NCBI GenBank assembly: GCA_902594335.1
Contig: CACJLY010000007.1
Location: 1 to 64,000 of the forward strand
Reading direction: 5' to 3'
Length of the DNA: 64,000 nt
Source of the DNA: an uncultured Pelagibacteraceae bacterium
GTDB taxonomy: Bacteria > Pseudomonadota > Alphaproteobacteria > Pelagibacterales > Pelagibacteraceae
A model generated the notes under the pieces. That model made no database searches. It worked only from the letters and a program-made list of their open reading frames with translations, and was not told the origin of the DNA. The position numbers and the translations under genes are program-made. Shown one piece after another: positions 51,244 to 61,840 of the stretch. Numbering within the stretch: the stretch's first letter is position 1; each line of letters opens with the position of its first letter.

Positions 51244-52017
51244 TTAGATCAATACTTTAAAAGCAATAATGCCTATAATTTCTCTTATAAATAAATCAAA
51301 ATTGCCTAAATTAGAGCTAATACTGTATTTTTGAAAGCTGTTCAAAGTTGAATTGTGTGAGATTGACCTAAAATCAACCGAATATGGAATTAAATTTAAC
51401 TCAAATTTTTCGGATATCATCATCACTCTTTTCATGTGGAACGCAGAGGTTATTATAATTGAATATGATTGATTGAGATTTAAATTTTTAATTTCTTTTA
51501 AATTCTCAATTGTATTTCTAGTATTCCCAACAAAAATTATTTTATTAAGATCAAAATCTATATCTTGATAAAATTTTTTGGCTACACTATTTTCATTTAA
51601 TTCTTTTTTAACGATAAATCCACTTCCTCCAATATAATAAATTTTTGAGTCATCAAAATTATTTGCTAATTTTACAGAGGCAATTAATCTTTCTGAACTA
51701 CTATTTAAATTTAATTTCTTAGTTGTTGTTGTTGAATCTATATCTTCAGACCCTGCCAAAACAAATATATTAACTACATCTTTAATTGGTTTTTGTTTTA
51801 TAAAATCATTTTCTAGATATTTTAAACCAAGCTTTCCCAATGGAAAAAAAGCAACGAATATAAATAAAATTATATTTATACAAAGGATTTTATATATGAT
51901 TTTATTCTTTGAATTTAGATAAATTAAGAAGAGAATTAAAATTCCTATTATGATAAAATTAGTAGGATTTAATAATGGGGCTAAAAATTTCGACAGATAA
52001 AAATAAGAATTATTCAA
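51244..52017 (-). CDS. YdcF/DUF218-family protein
   Basis: 257 aa; two N-term TMs, VNIFVLAGSEDIDS, IIITSAFHMKRVMMI. Confidence 0.82.
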   Translation of the reverse strand: MNNSYFYLSKFLAPLLNPTNFIIIGILILFLIYLNSKNKIIYKILCINIILFIFVAFFPLGKLGLKYLENDFIKQKPIKDVVNIFVLAGSEDIDSTTTTKKLNLNSSSERLIASVKLANNFDDSKIYYIGGSGFIVKKELNENSVAKKFYQDIDFDLNKIIFVGNTRNTIENLKEIKNLNLNQSYSIIITSAFHMKRVMMISEKFELNLIPYSVDFRSISHNSTLNSFQKYSISSNLGNFDLFIREIIGIIAFKVLI

Positions 52018-53830
52018 CAGTTACAGATTTTGCTAAATTTCTTGGTTTATCTATATCGTAACCCTTTTCTAGGGCTGAATAAAAAGCTAGTTTTTGCAAA
52101 GGTATTGTCATCAAAAAAGGGATAAGTTCATTATCAAGTTTGTCTACTTTTATTTCTTCCCAAACATTTTCTGAGATTACTTCATCTTTATTTTTATTAG
52201 TAATTAATAAAACTTTAGCCCCTCTAGCAATAACTTCTTGCATATTAGAAATTGTTTTTTTGTAATGCTCATCTCTTGGTGCCAAAACCACTACGGGCAT
52301 CCCTTCTTCAATCAACGCTAAAGGACCGTGTTTCATTTCGCCGGCAGGATATCCTTCTGCATGCACATAAGCTAATTCCTTAAGTTTTAAAGCCCCTTCT
52401 AAGGCAATAGGAAATGAATAACCTCTTCCCAAAAACATAGTTCCTTTTGAATTTGCAAATACTTTGCTAATATTAAAAATTTTTTGGTCTAATTTCAAAG
52501 TTTTTTGTGCAGTATTAGATAATGTTAATAGATTTTTGATCTTAGCTTGATATTCCCTCTTAGTAATACATTTTTGGTCAAAAGAAATTTTAGTAGATAA
52601 TATATACAAAACCAACATTTGACCAATAAATGCTTTAGTTGAAGCAACACCAACTTCCTGGCCACAGTAAATTGGCAATACTAAATCAGCCTCTCTTGCA
52701 ATTGAACTTTCTACAACGTTCACAACAGCGCATGTTTTCATTTTATTTTTTTTACATAAATCTAATGCTGCATAGGTATCAGCCGTTTCACCTGATTGTG
52801 AAACAACTATATAAAGACAATTCTTTTTAAATCTAACTTTGCGGTATCTAAATTCAGAGGCTATATCAACACTGACATCTAAAGTAGTATTTTGTTCCAT
52901 CCAATATTTTGCTATTAAACACGAATGGAAAGCTGTACCACAACCAATCAACATTACTGATTTAATAGAACTTATTTTCCAGGGAAAATTATAAATATTT
53001 ATTTGATTGTTATATTTATCGACATACTCATTTATACAAGATTTAATTGTTGAAGGTTGTTCATCAATTTCTTTCTCCATAAAATATTTATAATCACCTT
53101 TGTCATTGTTAATTTCATTTTTAGATAAATTCATCACCTTTTTGTTGACTTTAGAGCCGTGTGTATCAAAAAATTCTATCTCATCTTGCTTTACAATACA
53201 AAATTCTCCATCATCTAGATAAGATATTTTATTTGTCATCGACTTTAATGCATAGGAATCTGAACCAAGATAGTTCTCACTTAGTCCATAACCAACAGCT
53301 AATGGAGATCCTCTTCTTGCTCCTACCATTAAATTATTTTGACCTTTAAATATAATTCCTAAAGCAAAACTTCCATTAAGTTTTTTTAAAACTTTAATTA
53401 TGGTGTCTTTTAACGGGTTTGCTTTTAAATACTCAGTAACTAAATGAGCAATTACTTCAGTATCTGTTTGTGATTTAAAAAGATAACCTTTTTTTAACAA
53501 AAATTTTTTTAGTATTGTAGAATTCTCAATAATTCCATTATGAACAACTGAAACTTGGTCAGAAGAATGAGGATGAGCATTAATTTTACTTGGTTTGCCA
53601 TGTGTAGCCCACCTAACATGTCCTATACCAATATTTCCTGTAAGGTTGAATTTTCCTATATCTTTTTCTAATGTGTCAACTCTCCCCTCACATTTGACTT
53701 CATTTATATTCCCATCAACTAATGTGGCTATTCCAGCTGAGTCGTACCCTCTATATTCTAGCTTCTTTAATGAACTTACAATTCTTCCAGTTACTTCTTT
53801 AGAGCTAATTATTCCTACTATTCCACACAT
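52010..53830 (-). CDS. glmS: Glucosamine--fructose-6-phosphate aminotransferase
   Basis: 606 aa; MCGIVGIISSKEVTGRIVSSLKKLEYRGYDSAGIA, SIS domains, C-term NLAKSVTVE. Confidence 0.98.
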   Translation of the reverse strand: MCGIVGIISSKEVTGRIVSSLKKLEYRGYDSAGIATLVDGNINEVKCEGRVDTLEKDIGKFNLTGNIGIGHVRWATHGKPSKINAHPHSSDQVSVVHNGIIENSTILKKFLLKKGYLFKSQTDTEVIAHLVTEYLKANPLKDTIIKVLKKLNGSFALGIIFKGQNNLMVGARRGSPLAVGYGLSENYLGSDSYALKSMTNKISYLDDGEFCIVKQDEIEFFDTHGSKVNKKVMNLSKNEINNDKGDYKYFMEKEIDEQPSTIKSCINEYVDKYNNQINIYNFPWKISSIKSVMLIGCGTAFHSCLIAKYWMEQNTTLDVSVDIASEFRYRKVRFKKNCLYIVVSQSGETADTYAALDLCKKNKMKTCAVVNVVESSIAREADLVLPIYCGQEVGVASTKAFIGQMLVLYILSTKISFDQKCITKREYQAKIKNLLTLSNTAQKTLKLDQKIFNISKVFANSKGTMFLGRGYSFPIALEGALKLKELAYVHAEGYPAGEMKHGPLALIEEGMPVVVLAPRDEHYKKTISNMQEVIARGAKVLLITNKNKDEVISENVWEEIKVDKLDNELIPFLMTIPLQKLAFYSALEKGYDIDKPRNLAKSVTVE

Positions 53831-54451
53831 TTATTTTTTTCTTTTATAATCTTTAATTTCAATTTGTTTAGTTCTTGTTAGAGCCAAAGAATTTTTAGAC
53901 ACGCTCTTAGTTATAACTGACCCAGCACCAATTACAGTTTTTTTATGAAGTTTAATTGGGGCAACTAGAGACGTGTTTGAACCCACAAACACCTCATCCT
54001 CAATAATAGTTTTACTTTTTTTAACCCCATTATAATTACATGTAATTGTTCCAGCTCCAACATTAACTTTTTTTCCAACTTTAGTGTCACCGACATATGA
54101 TAGATGATTTACTTTTGAATCTTTTCCAATAATACTTTTTTTTAACTCTACAAAATTTCCAACTTTTGATCCTGACTTAAGCACTGTTCCAGGTCTTAAT
54201 CTGGTATATGGTCCAACATTTACGTTATTTTCAATTTTTACACCTTCTAAATGTGAAAAAGATAGAATCCTTACATTATTTCCTATAGATACATTTTCAG
54301 CAATAACCACGTAGGGTTCTATGATTACATTTTTTCCTATTTTAGTATTTTTAGAAAAAAAGACTGTTTCAGGTGCAATCATTTTGACCCCTTTTTTAAT
54401 AAACTTGTTTCTCAATTCAGACTGCAGAATTTTTATTTTTTTTTGTTTCAT
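53831..54451 (-). CDS. GlmU-like C-terminal left-handed beta-helix acetyltransferase domain only
   Basis: 206 aa; RLRPGTVLKSGSKVGNFVELKKSIIGKDSKVNHLSYVGDTKVGKKVNVGAGTITCNYNGVKKSKT, but no N-terminal uridyltransferase domain. Confidence 0.85.
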   Translation of the reverse strand: MKQKKIKILQSELRNKFIKKGVKMIAPETVFFSKNTKIGKNVIIEPYVVIAENVSIGNNVRILSFSHLEGVKIENNVNVGPYTRLRPGTVLKSGSKVGNFVELKKSIIGKDSKVNHLSYVGDTKVGKKVNVGAGTITCNYNGVKKSKTIIEDEVFVGSNTSLVAPIKLHKKTVIGAGSVITKSVSKNSLALTRTKQIEIKDYKRKK

Positions 54452-54519
54452 TTGATATTTTTATATATTTGGGTATTAGTTTAATTAATTCACAATATAT
54501 TTCTTAATAATACTTTTAA

Positions 54520-55206
54520 ATGACACAAAAACTTACCATTCTTTTTGACCTTGATGGGACTTTGATTGATACAGCTCCTGATCTTATGAATGCTCACAAT
54601 CATGTAATGAAAAAATTTGGTTATGAAACAAAGTCAACTGACGAAATAAGAAATTTAGTTGGAAAAGGCGCAGCATCAATGATTGGTAGATCTATGTGGA
54701 ATCAAGCAAAAAACGAATTAAAAAAAATTGATGATGAAGAAATAAAATCACAAATGGTAAAAGAATTTATAGATTATTATGGTAAAAACATTGCAAATGA
54801 AAGCAAACTGATCAAAGGAGTAAGTAAATTTTTAGTTTGGTGTAAAACCAACAATATATCAATGGCAGTATGTACAAACAAAACAGAGCATTTGGCAGTT
54901 GATCTTCTTAAACAAATAAAGATTTATGATTATTTCGAATATGTTGCTGGATACAATACATTTGAATACTGTAAACCTGATCCAAGACATTTAACGAGTG
55001 TAGTAGAAATTTTACAAGGAGATGTTAAAAAAACAATTATGATTGGTGATAGTGAAACAGATGCTGAGTCTGCAAAAGCTGTAAATATGCCATTTATTTT
55101 AGTTGAAGGTGGTTACACTGATAAAAATCCTGATGAAATTTATCACAATCATCTTGTAAAAAATTTTATTAATTTGGAAAAATTGGTGTTGCCGTATATT
55201 AATTAA
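54520..55206 (+). CDS. gph: HAD hydrolase, phosphoglycolate phosphatase-like
   Basis: 228 aa; LFDLDGTLIDTAPDLMNAHNHVM, KPDPRHL, MIGDSETDAESAKA. Confidence 0.87.
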   Translation: MTQKLTILFDLDGTLIDTAPDLMNAHNHVMKKFGYETKSTDEIRNLVGKGAASMIGRSMWNQAKNELKKIDDEEIKSQMVKEFIDYYGKNIANESKLIKGVSKFLVWCKTNNISMAVCTNKTEHLAVDLLKQIKIYDYFEYVAGYNTFEYCKPDPRHLTSVVEILQGDVKKTIMIGDSETDAESAKAVNMPFILVEGGYTDKNPDEIYHNHLVKNFINLEKLVLPYIN

Positions 55207-55219
55207 AAAAGGAAATAAA

Positions 55220-56722
55220 TTGATATTACATAAAATAAAAGTTTACCCATCAAAAGTTACTCTGCAGAAGAAAAGGCAATTAGCCTGGAAAATTGCAGAG
55301 ATTGCATCTGATAATGCTAAGTTAAATAGTGATGCAATTGAGATGTCAATTAATAGAATTATCGATAATGCATCTGTTGCTATAGCATCATTAAATAGAA
55401 AACCAGTTATATCCGCACGTGAAATGGCCAAAGCTCATTTGAGAAATGGTGGATCAACTATATTCGGAGTTAACTCAAAAATAAAATTTGATGCAGAATG
55501 GGCAGCTTGGGCTAATGGAACAGCTGTAAGAGAATTAGATTTCCATGATACTTTTTTGGCAGCTGATTATAGCCACCCTGGTGATAATATTCCCCCAATT
55601 TTAGCAGTTGGTCAAAAGCTTAAAAAAAGTGGGATAGATCTTTTAAGAGGAATTATTACTGCTTATGAAGCTCAAGTGAATTTAGTAAAAGGAATTTGTC
55701 TTCACAAACATAAAGTAGATCATATTGCACATTTAGGGCCAAGTGTTGCTGCTGGAATTGGTTCCATGTTAAAATTAAATACTGAAACTATTTATCAAGG
55801 TGTTCAACAGGCGCTTCATGTAACTATTTCTACTCGTCAATCTAGAAAAGGCGCAATATCAAGTTGGAAAGCATATGCACCAGCACATGCAGGTAAATTA
55901 GCAATAGAAGCTGTTGATAGAGCAATGAGAGGAGAAAGTGCACCCAGTCCTATATATGAAGGTGAAGATAGTGTTATTTCTAGAATATTAGATGGAAAAA
56001 AAGCAAAATATTATGTTCCTTTACCAAAAAAAAATGAACCTAAAAAAGCTATTCTAGAAACATACACAAAAGAATATTCAGCAGAATACCAAGCCCAAGC
56101 ACTAATAGATATTGGCAAAAAACTAAATAAGAGAATTCAGGATTTAAAAAGTATAAAAAAAATTGATATTTACACTAGTCATCATACACATTTTGTGATC
56201 GGAACAGGTGCGAATGACCCACAAAAAATGGACCCAAATGCATCGAGAGAAACTTTAGATCACTCAATAATGTATATTTTTGCTGTAGCTTTAGAGGATG
56301 CAGATTGGCATCACGTAAAATCCTATACTAAAGCAAGAGCAAACAAAAAAAGTACTATTAAAATATGGAAATCAATAACAACTCACGAAGATAAAAAATG
56401 GACAAAAAAATATCATCATCCTGATCCAAAAAAGAAATCATTTGGAGCAAGAATTGTTGTAACTCTAAACGATGGTAAAAAAATCTCTGAAGAATTAGAA
56501 AGAGCTGACGCACATCCATATGGTGCAAGACCTTTTAAAAGAAAAGACTATATAAAGAAATTTTTAACTTTGACTGAAAATATTATATCCAAAAAAGAAA
56601 GTGATAGGTTTTTGAAATCTGTTCAAAATCTTAAAAAATTAAAAAAAGGTAATCTTGACAAATTAAATATTGAAGCAGGCAAAAGATATTTAAAAAATAA
56701 CAATAAAAAGGGAATCTTTTAA
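55220..56722 (+). CDS. prpD: MmgE/PrpD-family 2-methylcitrate dehydratase
   Basis: 500 aa; REMAKAHLRNGGSTIFG, ELDFHDTFLAADYSHPGDNIPPILAVGQ; first of prpD-prpB-prpC. Confidence 0.93.
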   Translation: MILHKIKVYPSKVTLQKKRQLAWKIAEIASDNAKLNSDAIEMSINRIIDNASVAIASLNRKPVISAREMAKAHLRNGGSTIFGVNSKIKFDAEWAAWANGTAVRELDFHDTFLAADYSHPGDNIPPILAVGQKLKKSGIDLLRGIITAYEAQVNLVKGICLHKHKVDHIAHLGPSVAAGIGSMLKLNTETIYQGVQQALHVTISTRQSRKGAISSWKAYAPAHAGKLAIEAVDRAMRGESAPSPIYEGEDSVISRILDGKKAKYYVPLPKKNEPKKAILETYTKEYSAEYQAQALIDIGKKLNKRIQDLKSIKKIDIYTSHHTHFVIGTGANDPQKMDPNASRETLDHSIMYIFAVALEDADWHHVKSYTKARANKKSTIKIWKSITTHEDKKWTKKYHHPDPKKKSFGARIVVTLNDGKKISEELERADAHPYGARPFKRKDYIKKFLTLTENIISKKESDRFLKSVQNLKKLKKGNLDKLNIEAGKRYLKNNNKKGIF

Positions 56723-57619
56723 ATGCATTTTGTTGAAAAAGATTTAACACAAAAAAGAATTGATTTAGATGCTAAGCTAAAGTCTAATAAAATTCTTAGA
56801 GTTCCTGGCGCTTACAATCCATTAACAGCAAAATTAATTGAGGAAATTGGTTACGATGCAGTTTATGTATCTGGTGGTGTTATGGCGAATGATTTAGGAT
56901 TTCCTGATATTGGTCTAACAACACTTCAGGATGTAAGTACTAGATCTTATCTAATCTCGAGAGTAACAAACCTCCCAACAATTGTTGATATAGATACAGG
57001 ATTTAAATCATGCAAAGAGACTATTGAGACGTTTGAAGAGTTTGGTGTTGCTGCTGTTCATTTAGAGGATCAAATTGAGCAGAAAAGGTGTGGCCACCTA
57101 GATAATAAGGAACTTATATCTAAAGAAAAAATGGTCTCAAAAATAAAAGAGTGTGTGAGTGCTAAAAAAGACAAAAATTTCAAAATTATCGCTAGATCAG
57201 ATGCAAAAAATGTAGAAGGAATAGACAGCATGATTGATAGATGTAAAGCATACGTAGATGCTGGAGCTGATGTGATTTTTCCTGAAGCTTTGAAAGATGA
57301 AAAAGAGTTTGAATTAGTTAGAAAATCCCTTGGATGTTATCTTTTAGCTAATATGACTGAGTTTGGAAAATCAAAATTACTCAATTACAAACAACTTGAG
57401 AACTTAGGATATAATATTGTTATTTATCCAGTCTCCACCCAAAGATTAGCAATGAAAAATGTGGAGGATGGTTTACGTGCCATTTTTGCTGATGGACATC
57501 AAAACAATATTATTGATAAAATGCAAACGCGGAAAAGATTATATGATTTAGTTGAATACGAAAAATATAATGCTTTAGACGAAAAAATTTATAATTTTAA
57601 TACTGATGGACACGAATAA
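56723..57619 (+). CDS. prpB: Methylisocitrate lyase
   Basis: 298 aa; VPGAYNPLTAKLIEEIGYDAVYVSGG, VDIDTGF, HLEDQIEQKRCGHLDNKEL. Confidence 0.95.
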   Translation: MHFVEKDLTQKRIDLDAKLKSNKILRVPGAYNPLTAKLIEEIGYDAVYVSGGVMANDLGFPDIGLTTLQDVSTRSYLISRVTNLPTIVDIDTGFKSCKETIETFEEFGVAAVHLEDQIEQKRCGHLDNKELISKEKMVSKIKECVSAKKDKNFKIIARSDAKNVEGIDSMIDRCKAYVDAGADVIFPEALKDEKEFELVRKSLGCYLLANMTEFGKSKLLNYKQLENLGYNIVIYPVSTQRLAMKNVEDGLRAIFADGHQNNIIDKMQTRKRLYDLVEYEKYNALDEKIYNFNTDGHE

Positions 57620-58743
57620 TGAGTGACGAAATCAAAAAAGGTTTACTGGGTATAGTTGTTGACGAAACAGAAGTTTCTAAAGTAATGCCAGAGATTAATT
57701 CTTTGACTTATAGAGGATATGCTGCTCAAGATTTGTGCGAAAAGTGTAAATTTGAGGAAGTAGCTTATCTTATTTTAAATGGTGAACTTCCAAGTAAAAA
57801 ACAATTAAAAAAATTTGAAAAAGAAGAGAGAAAAGAAAGAAAATTATCTAAAACATTATTAGATGATATAAAAAAATTTCCAAAAAAAGCACATCCAATG
57901 GATGTAGCAAGAACAGCAGTGAGTATCATGGGTCTAGAGGATAAAGAAACAAAAGATAATTCACCTAAAGCAAATATGAGAAAAGTAATGAGAATTTTCG
58001 CTAAAATGCCTGTTGCACTTGCAGCATTTTATAGGGCAAGAAAAGGAAAGAAAATTATACCTCCAAAAAACAAACTTTCATTTTCTGAAAACTTTTTTCA
58101 TATGTGTTTTGGCAAAGTACCCAACAAAGATATAGTTAAAGCTTTTGATGTATCTTTAATATTATATGCAGAACATAGTTTTAATGTTTCAACTTTTACA
58201 GCTAGAACAATAACAAGTAGTCTATCGGATATTCATGGCGCAATCACTGGTGCAATAGCAAGTTTAAAAGGACCTCTTCATGGAGGTGCTAATGAAGAAG
58301 TCATGCATATGATGAATAAAATCAAAAAACCAGAGAATGCACTTAAATGGATAAATAAAGCACTAGATAATAAAGATGTTGTAATGGGATTTGGTCATAG
58401 AGTGTATAAAAGTGGAGATTCAAGAGTTCCTACAATGAGAGAATATTTTGGAAAAGTTGCTAAAATCAAAAAAGATAAAAAGTTTGAAAAAATTTACGAC
58501 ATTGTAGAAAAAGTAATGATAGATCGAAAAAATATCCATCCAAACGTAGACTACCCTACTGGACCTACCTATCATTTAATGGGATTTGATACTGATTTCT
58601 TCACACCAATTTTTGTAATTTCAAGAATTACAGGTTGGTCAGCTCATATTATTGAGCAGCATGCTGCTAATAAACTTATTAGACCATTAGCAAGCTATAA
58701 AGGTAGCAAGCACCGTAAAGTTTTGCAATTAAATCAGAGATAA
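57619..58743 (+). CDS. prpC: 2-methylcitrate synthase
   Basis: 374 aa; GLLGIVVDETEVSKVMPEINSLTYRGYAAQDL, GPLHGGANEEVMHMM, GFGHRVYK. Confidence 0.95.
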   Translation: MSDEIKKGLLGIVVDETEVSKVMPEINSLTYRGYAAQDLCEKCKFEEVAYLILNGELPSKKQLKKFEKEERKERKLSKTLLDDIKKFPKKAHPMDVARTAVSIMGLEDKETKDNSPKANMRKVMRIFAKMPVALAAFYRARKGKKIIPPKNKLSFSENFFHMCFGKVPNKDIVKAFDVSLILYAEHSFNVSTFTARTITSSLSDIHGAITGAIASLKGPLHGGANEEVMHMMNKIKKPENALKWINKALDNKDVVMGFGHRVYKSGDSRVPTMREYFGKVAKIKKDKKFEKIYDIVEKVMIDRKNIHPNVDYPTGPTYHLMGFDTDFFTPIFVISRITGWSAHIIEQHAANKLIRPLASYKGSKHRKVLQLNQR

Positions 58744-58745
58744 TC

Positions 58746-59762
58746 TTAAGAAAAAGCTTCTGTCCAAGATCCTCTTGTAGATGCTTTAGAATATTCTGTA
58801 GCTCTACCTTCAAAGAAGTTCATATGTTCCACTGCATTCAGCATGGTATCAAGCCATGTTAATGGATTTTTTTGAACATCATAAATTGGCTCTAAACCTA
58901 ATTGATCCAATCTTCTGTTAGCAATAAATCTTATATATTCTTTAACTTCTTTCGCGGTTAAACCTTCCATTGGACCCATCTCAAAAGCTAAATCAATAAA
59001 TGAATCCTCATGCTCAACGATTGTTCTGCAAGCTTCATAAAGTTCTTTTTTAAGTTTTGGCGTCCATATTTCAGGGTTCTCTTTAATAAACTCCTTAAAG
59101 ATTCTAATCATTGAATTGCAGTGAAGTGTTTCGTCTCTTACTGACCAAGTAACAATTTGGCCCATACCCTTCATCTTGTTATGTCTTGGGAAGTTAAGCA
59201 AGATTGCAAAGCTAGCAAATAATTGCAGACCTTCTGTGAATGCACTAAATACTGCAACAGTTTTTGCAATATCTTCTTTTGAATTTACATTGAAGTTTTG
59301 CATGTAATCGTATTTATCTTTCATCTCTTTATACTTCATGAAAGCTGAGTATTCGGACTCAGGCATTCCAATTGTATCTAAAAGATGTGAATAAGCTGCA
59401 ACATGAACGGTTTCCATAGATGCAAATGCAGTCATCATCATTAGTACTTCAGTTGGTTTAAATACAGTTGTGTAATGTCTTAAGTAACAGTTATTAACTT
59501 CAACATCTGCTTGAGTAAAAAATCTAAAAATTTGAGTTAATAAGTTCTTTTCTGGTTGTGACAAGTTTTTTTGCCAGTCTCTAACATCATCTCCTAATGG
59601 AACCTCTTCTGGTAACCAATGAATTCTTTGTTGAGTTAACCATGCATCATAGCACCATGGATATCTAAAGGGTTTGTAAACTGGGTTCTCAACTAACAGA
59701 CCCATTTTTTTTGGTTGAATTATTTCTTTATTAATTTTTTCTGCTACTGACATGATAAACAC
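58746..59762 (-). CDS. nrdB: Class I ribonucleotide reductase beta subunit
   Basis: 338 aa; METVHVAAYSHLLD (radical Tyr context), RDETLHCNSMIRIFKEF. Confidence 0.95.
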   Translation of the reverse strand: MFIMSVAEKINKEIIQPKKMGLLVENPVYKPFRYPWCYDAWLTQQRIHWLPEEVPLGDDVRDWQKNLSQPEKNLLTQIFRFFTQADVEVNNCYLRHYTTVFKPTEVLMMMTAFASMETVHVAAYSHLLDTIGMPESEYSAFMKYKEMKDKYDYMQNFNVNSKEDIAKTVAVFSAFTEGLQLFASFAILLNFPRHNKMKGMGQIVTWSVRDETLHCNSMIRIFKEFIKENPEIWTPKLKKELYEACRTIVEHEDSFIDLAFEMGPMEGLTAKEVKEYIRFIANRRLDQLGLEPIYDVQKNPLTWLDTMLNAVEHMNFFEGRATEYSKASTRGSWTEAFS

Positions 59763-61681
59763 TCCTCATAATCTTGTTGGTTGTTACTTTCATCTTTTGA
59801 TTTATAAACGTTTGCCGCAATGTCGGTTGAATTTGCATCATTAACATTTTCAGCACGTTGTATTGATTTAGACCTACAGTAGTAAAGGCTCTTCAATCCT
59901 TTCTTCCAAGCTTGGAAGTGGATTTGATGTAAATCTTTTTTATGTACATCTGCAGGTAAAAATAAATTAATAGATTGTGCTTGTGAAATATGCGGAGTTC
60001 TATCTGCACTTAAATCTACAAGCCATCTTTGATCTAACTCAAAAGCTGTTTTGAAAACATCTTTTTCTTCTTGAGTTAAAAAATCTAAATGTGAAACAGA
60101 TCCTTGGTTTGTTGTGATACTTGACCATACTTCATCTGTATCTTTTCCGTGTTTTTCTAATAATTGTCTTAAATATTTATTTCTAACATTAAATGAACCA
60201 GATAATGTTTTATGAGTAAAGCTATTAGCTGCAATTGGTTCAACACCAGGAGATGTTCCACCACATATAATTGAGATAGAAGCGGTAGGTGCTATTGCAG
60301 TTTTGTTCGAAAATCTCTCCATAACACCATAATCAGATGCATCAGGACAAGGTCCTCTTTCCTCTGCTAAATCTTTTGATGCCTTATCTACGTGCTTTTG
60401 AATGTGTTCAAACATTTTTTTATTCCAAACTTTGCTCATAACAGACTCGATTGGGATCATTTTCTTCTGATAATAAGAATGTAGTCCCATAACGCCTAGT
60501 CCAACACTTCTTTCTCTCATTGCTGAGTAAGTTGCATCACTAAATTGCTCTGGTGCGTTTTCAATGAAATCTGTCATTACATTGTCTAAAAATCTCATCA
60601 CATCACCTATGAAATTTTCATCATCTTTCCAGTCATCGTATTTTTCAATATTCAAGGATGATAAGCAGCATACTGCTGTTCTATCTCTACCATCTTTATC
60701 AATTCCTGTAGGCAGAGTAATTTCACTACAAAGGTTTGAAGTTTTAACGGTAAGACCTGCTAATTTATGATGTTGTGGTATTTGTCTGTTAACAGTATCG
60801 ATGAATATAATATATGGCTCTCCTGTTTCTATTCTAGCTGTAAGTAATCTTATCCATAAATTTCTTGCAGATACAGTTGCTTGAACTGCTCCATCTTTTG
60901 GACTTTTAAGTCCCCATTGTTCATCCAATTCTACGGCTCTCATGAAGGAATCTGAGACTAAAACACCGTGGTGTAAATTTAATGATTTTCTATTTGGATC
61001 TCCTCCAGTTGGTCTTCTCATCTCAATAAACTCTTCAATTTCTGGATGATCTATAGGAATATAGCAAGCAGCCGAACCTCTCCTTAATGAACCTTGGCTA
61101 ATTGCCATTGTTAATGAGTCCATTACTTTTATAAATGGAATTATTCCTGAAGTTTTGCCAACTCTTCCAATTTTTTCACCTATTGATCTAAGGTTTCCCC
61201 AGTAACTTCCAATACCTCCACCACGTGCTGCAAGCCAAACATTCTCACTCCATAGATCAAGAATGCCATTAAGACTATCGCTCGCTTCATTTAGAAAACA
61301 AGAAATTGGTAATCCTCTTGTTGTTCCACCATTTGATAAAACTGGTGTCGCTGGCATAAACCAAAGATTACTAATATAGTTATATAGTCTTTGAGCATGT
61401 AAATTATCGTCAGCATAATGACTTGAAACTCTAGCAAATAAATCCTGGAAAGATTCATTGGCTCCTAAGTATCTATCTTTAAGAGTAGCTTTTCCAAAGT
61501 CAGTTAAATTATCATCTCTGCTTCTATCAATTTTAATTGTTATGCCTTTTGAATTTTGAAATAGTTCTGTTTCACTATTAAGAGAGAATAAATCTAATCT
61601 TTTATCTTTAGGATCTTGATTCACATTTGGTGTATAATCAGAGACAGCTTTCCTAATAGCTTGTGATAAAATCTTGTTCAT
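59744..61681 (-). CDS. nrdA: Class I ribonucleotide reductase alpha subunit
   Basis: 645 aa; PATPVLSNGGTTRGLPISCFL, NLCSEITLP, C-terminal CLSC pair. Confidence 0.96.
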   Translation of the reverse strand: MNKILSQAIRKAVSDYTPNVNQDPKDKRLDLFSLNSETELFQNSKGITIKIDRSRDDNLTDFGKATLKDRYLGANESFQDLFARVSSHYADDNLHAQRLYNYISNLWFMPATPVLSNGGTTRGLPISCFLNEASDSLNGILDLWSENVWLAARGGGIGSYWGNLRSIGEKIGRVGKTSGIIPFIKVMDSLTMAISQGSLRRGSAACYIPIDHPEIEEFIEMRRPTGGDPNRKSLNLHHGVLVSDSFMRAVELDEQWGLKSPKDGAVQATVSARNLWIRLLTARIETGEPYIIFIDTVNRQIPQHHKLAGLTVKTSNLCSEITLPTGIDKDGRDRTAVCCLSSLNIEKYDDWKDDENFIGDVMRFLDNVMTDFIENAPEQFSDATYSAMRERSVGLGVMGLHSYYQKKMIPIESVMSKVWNKKMFEHIQKHVDKASKDLAEERGPCPDASDYGVMERFSNKTAIAPTASISIICGGTSPGVEPIAANSFTHKTLSGSFNVRNKYLRQLLEKHGKDTDEVWSSITTNQGSVSHLDFLTQEEKDVFKTAFELDQRWLVDLSADRTPHISQAQSINLFLPADVHKKDLHQIHFQAWKKGLKSLYYCRSKSIQRAENVNDANSTDIAANVYKSKDESNNQQDYEECLSCQ

Positions 61682-61717
61682 TTAGCTCCTTTTTTGTACT
61701 ATACTTAATTAAGTAAA

Positions 61718-61732
61718 ACAACTAGATGTTGT
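61718..61732. promoter_or_regulatory. Candidate palindromic operator upstream of nrdA (NrdR-box-like)
   Basis: ACAAC-TAGAT-GTTGT inverted repeat about 37 bp upstream of the nrdA start. Confidence 0.3.
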
Positions 61733-61840
61733 ATGATGGTTTGGTAAATATACTATATGACCAACAAATCAATAGAACATTTATAGAACTTAAGAAAAAA
61801 ATTATCAATAAAAAAATAAACAAAATATAAAAATATTAAC

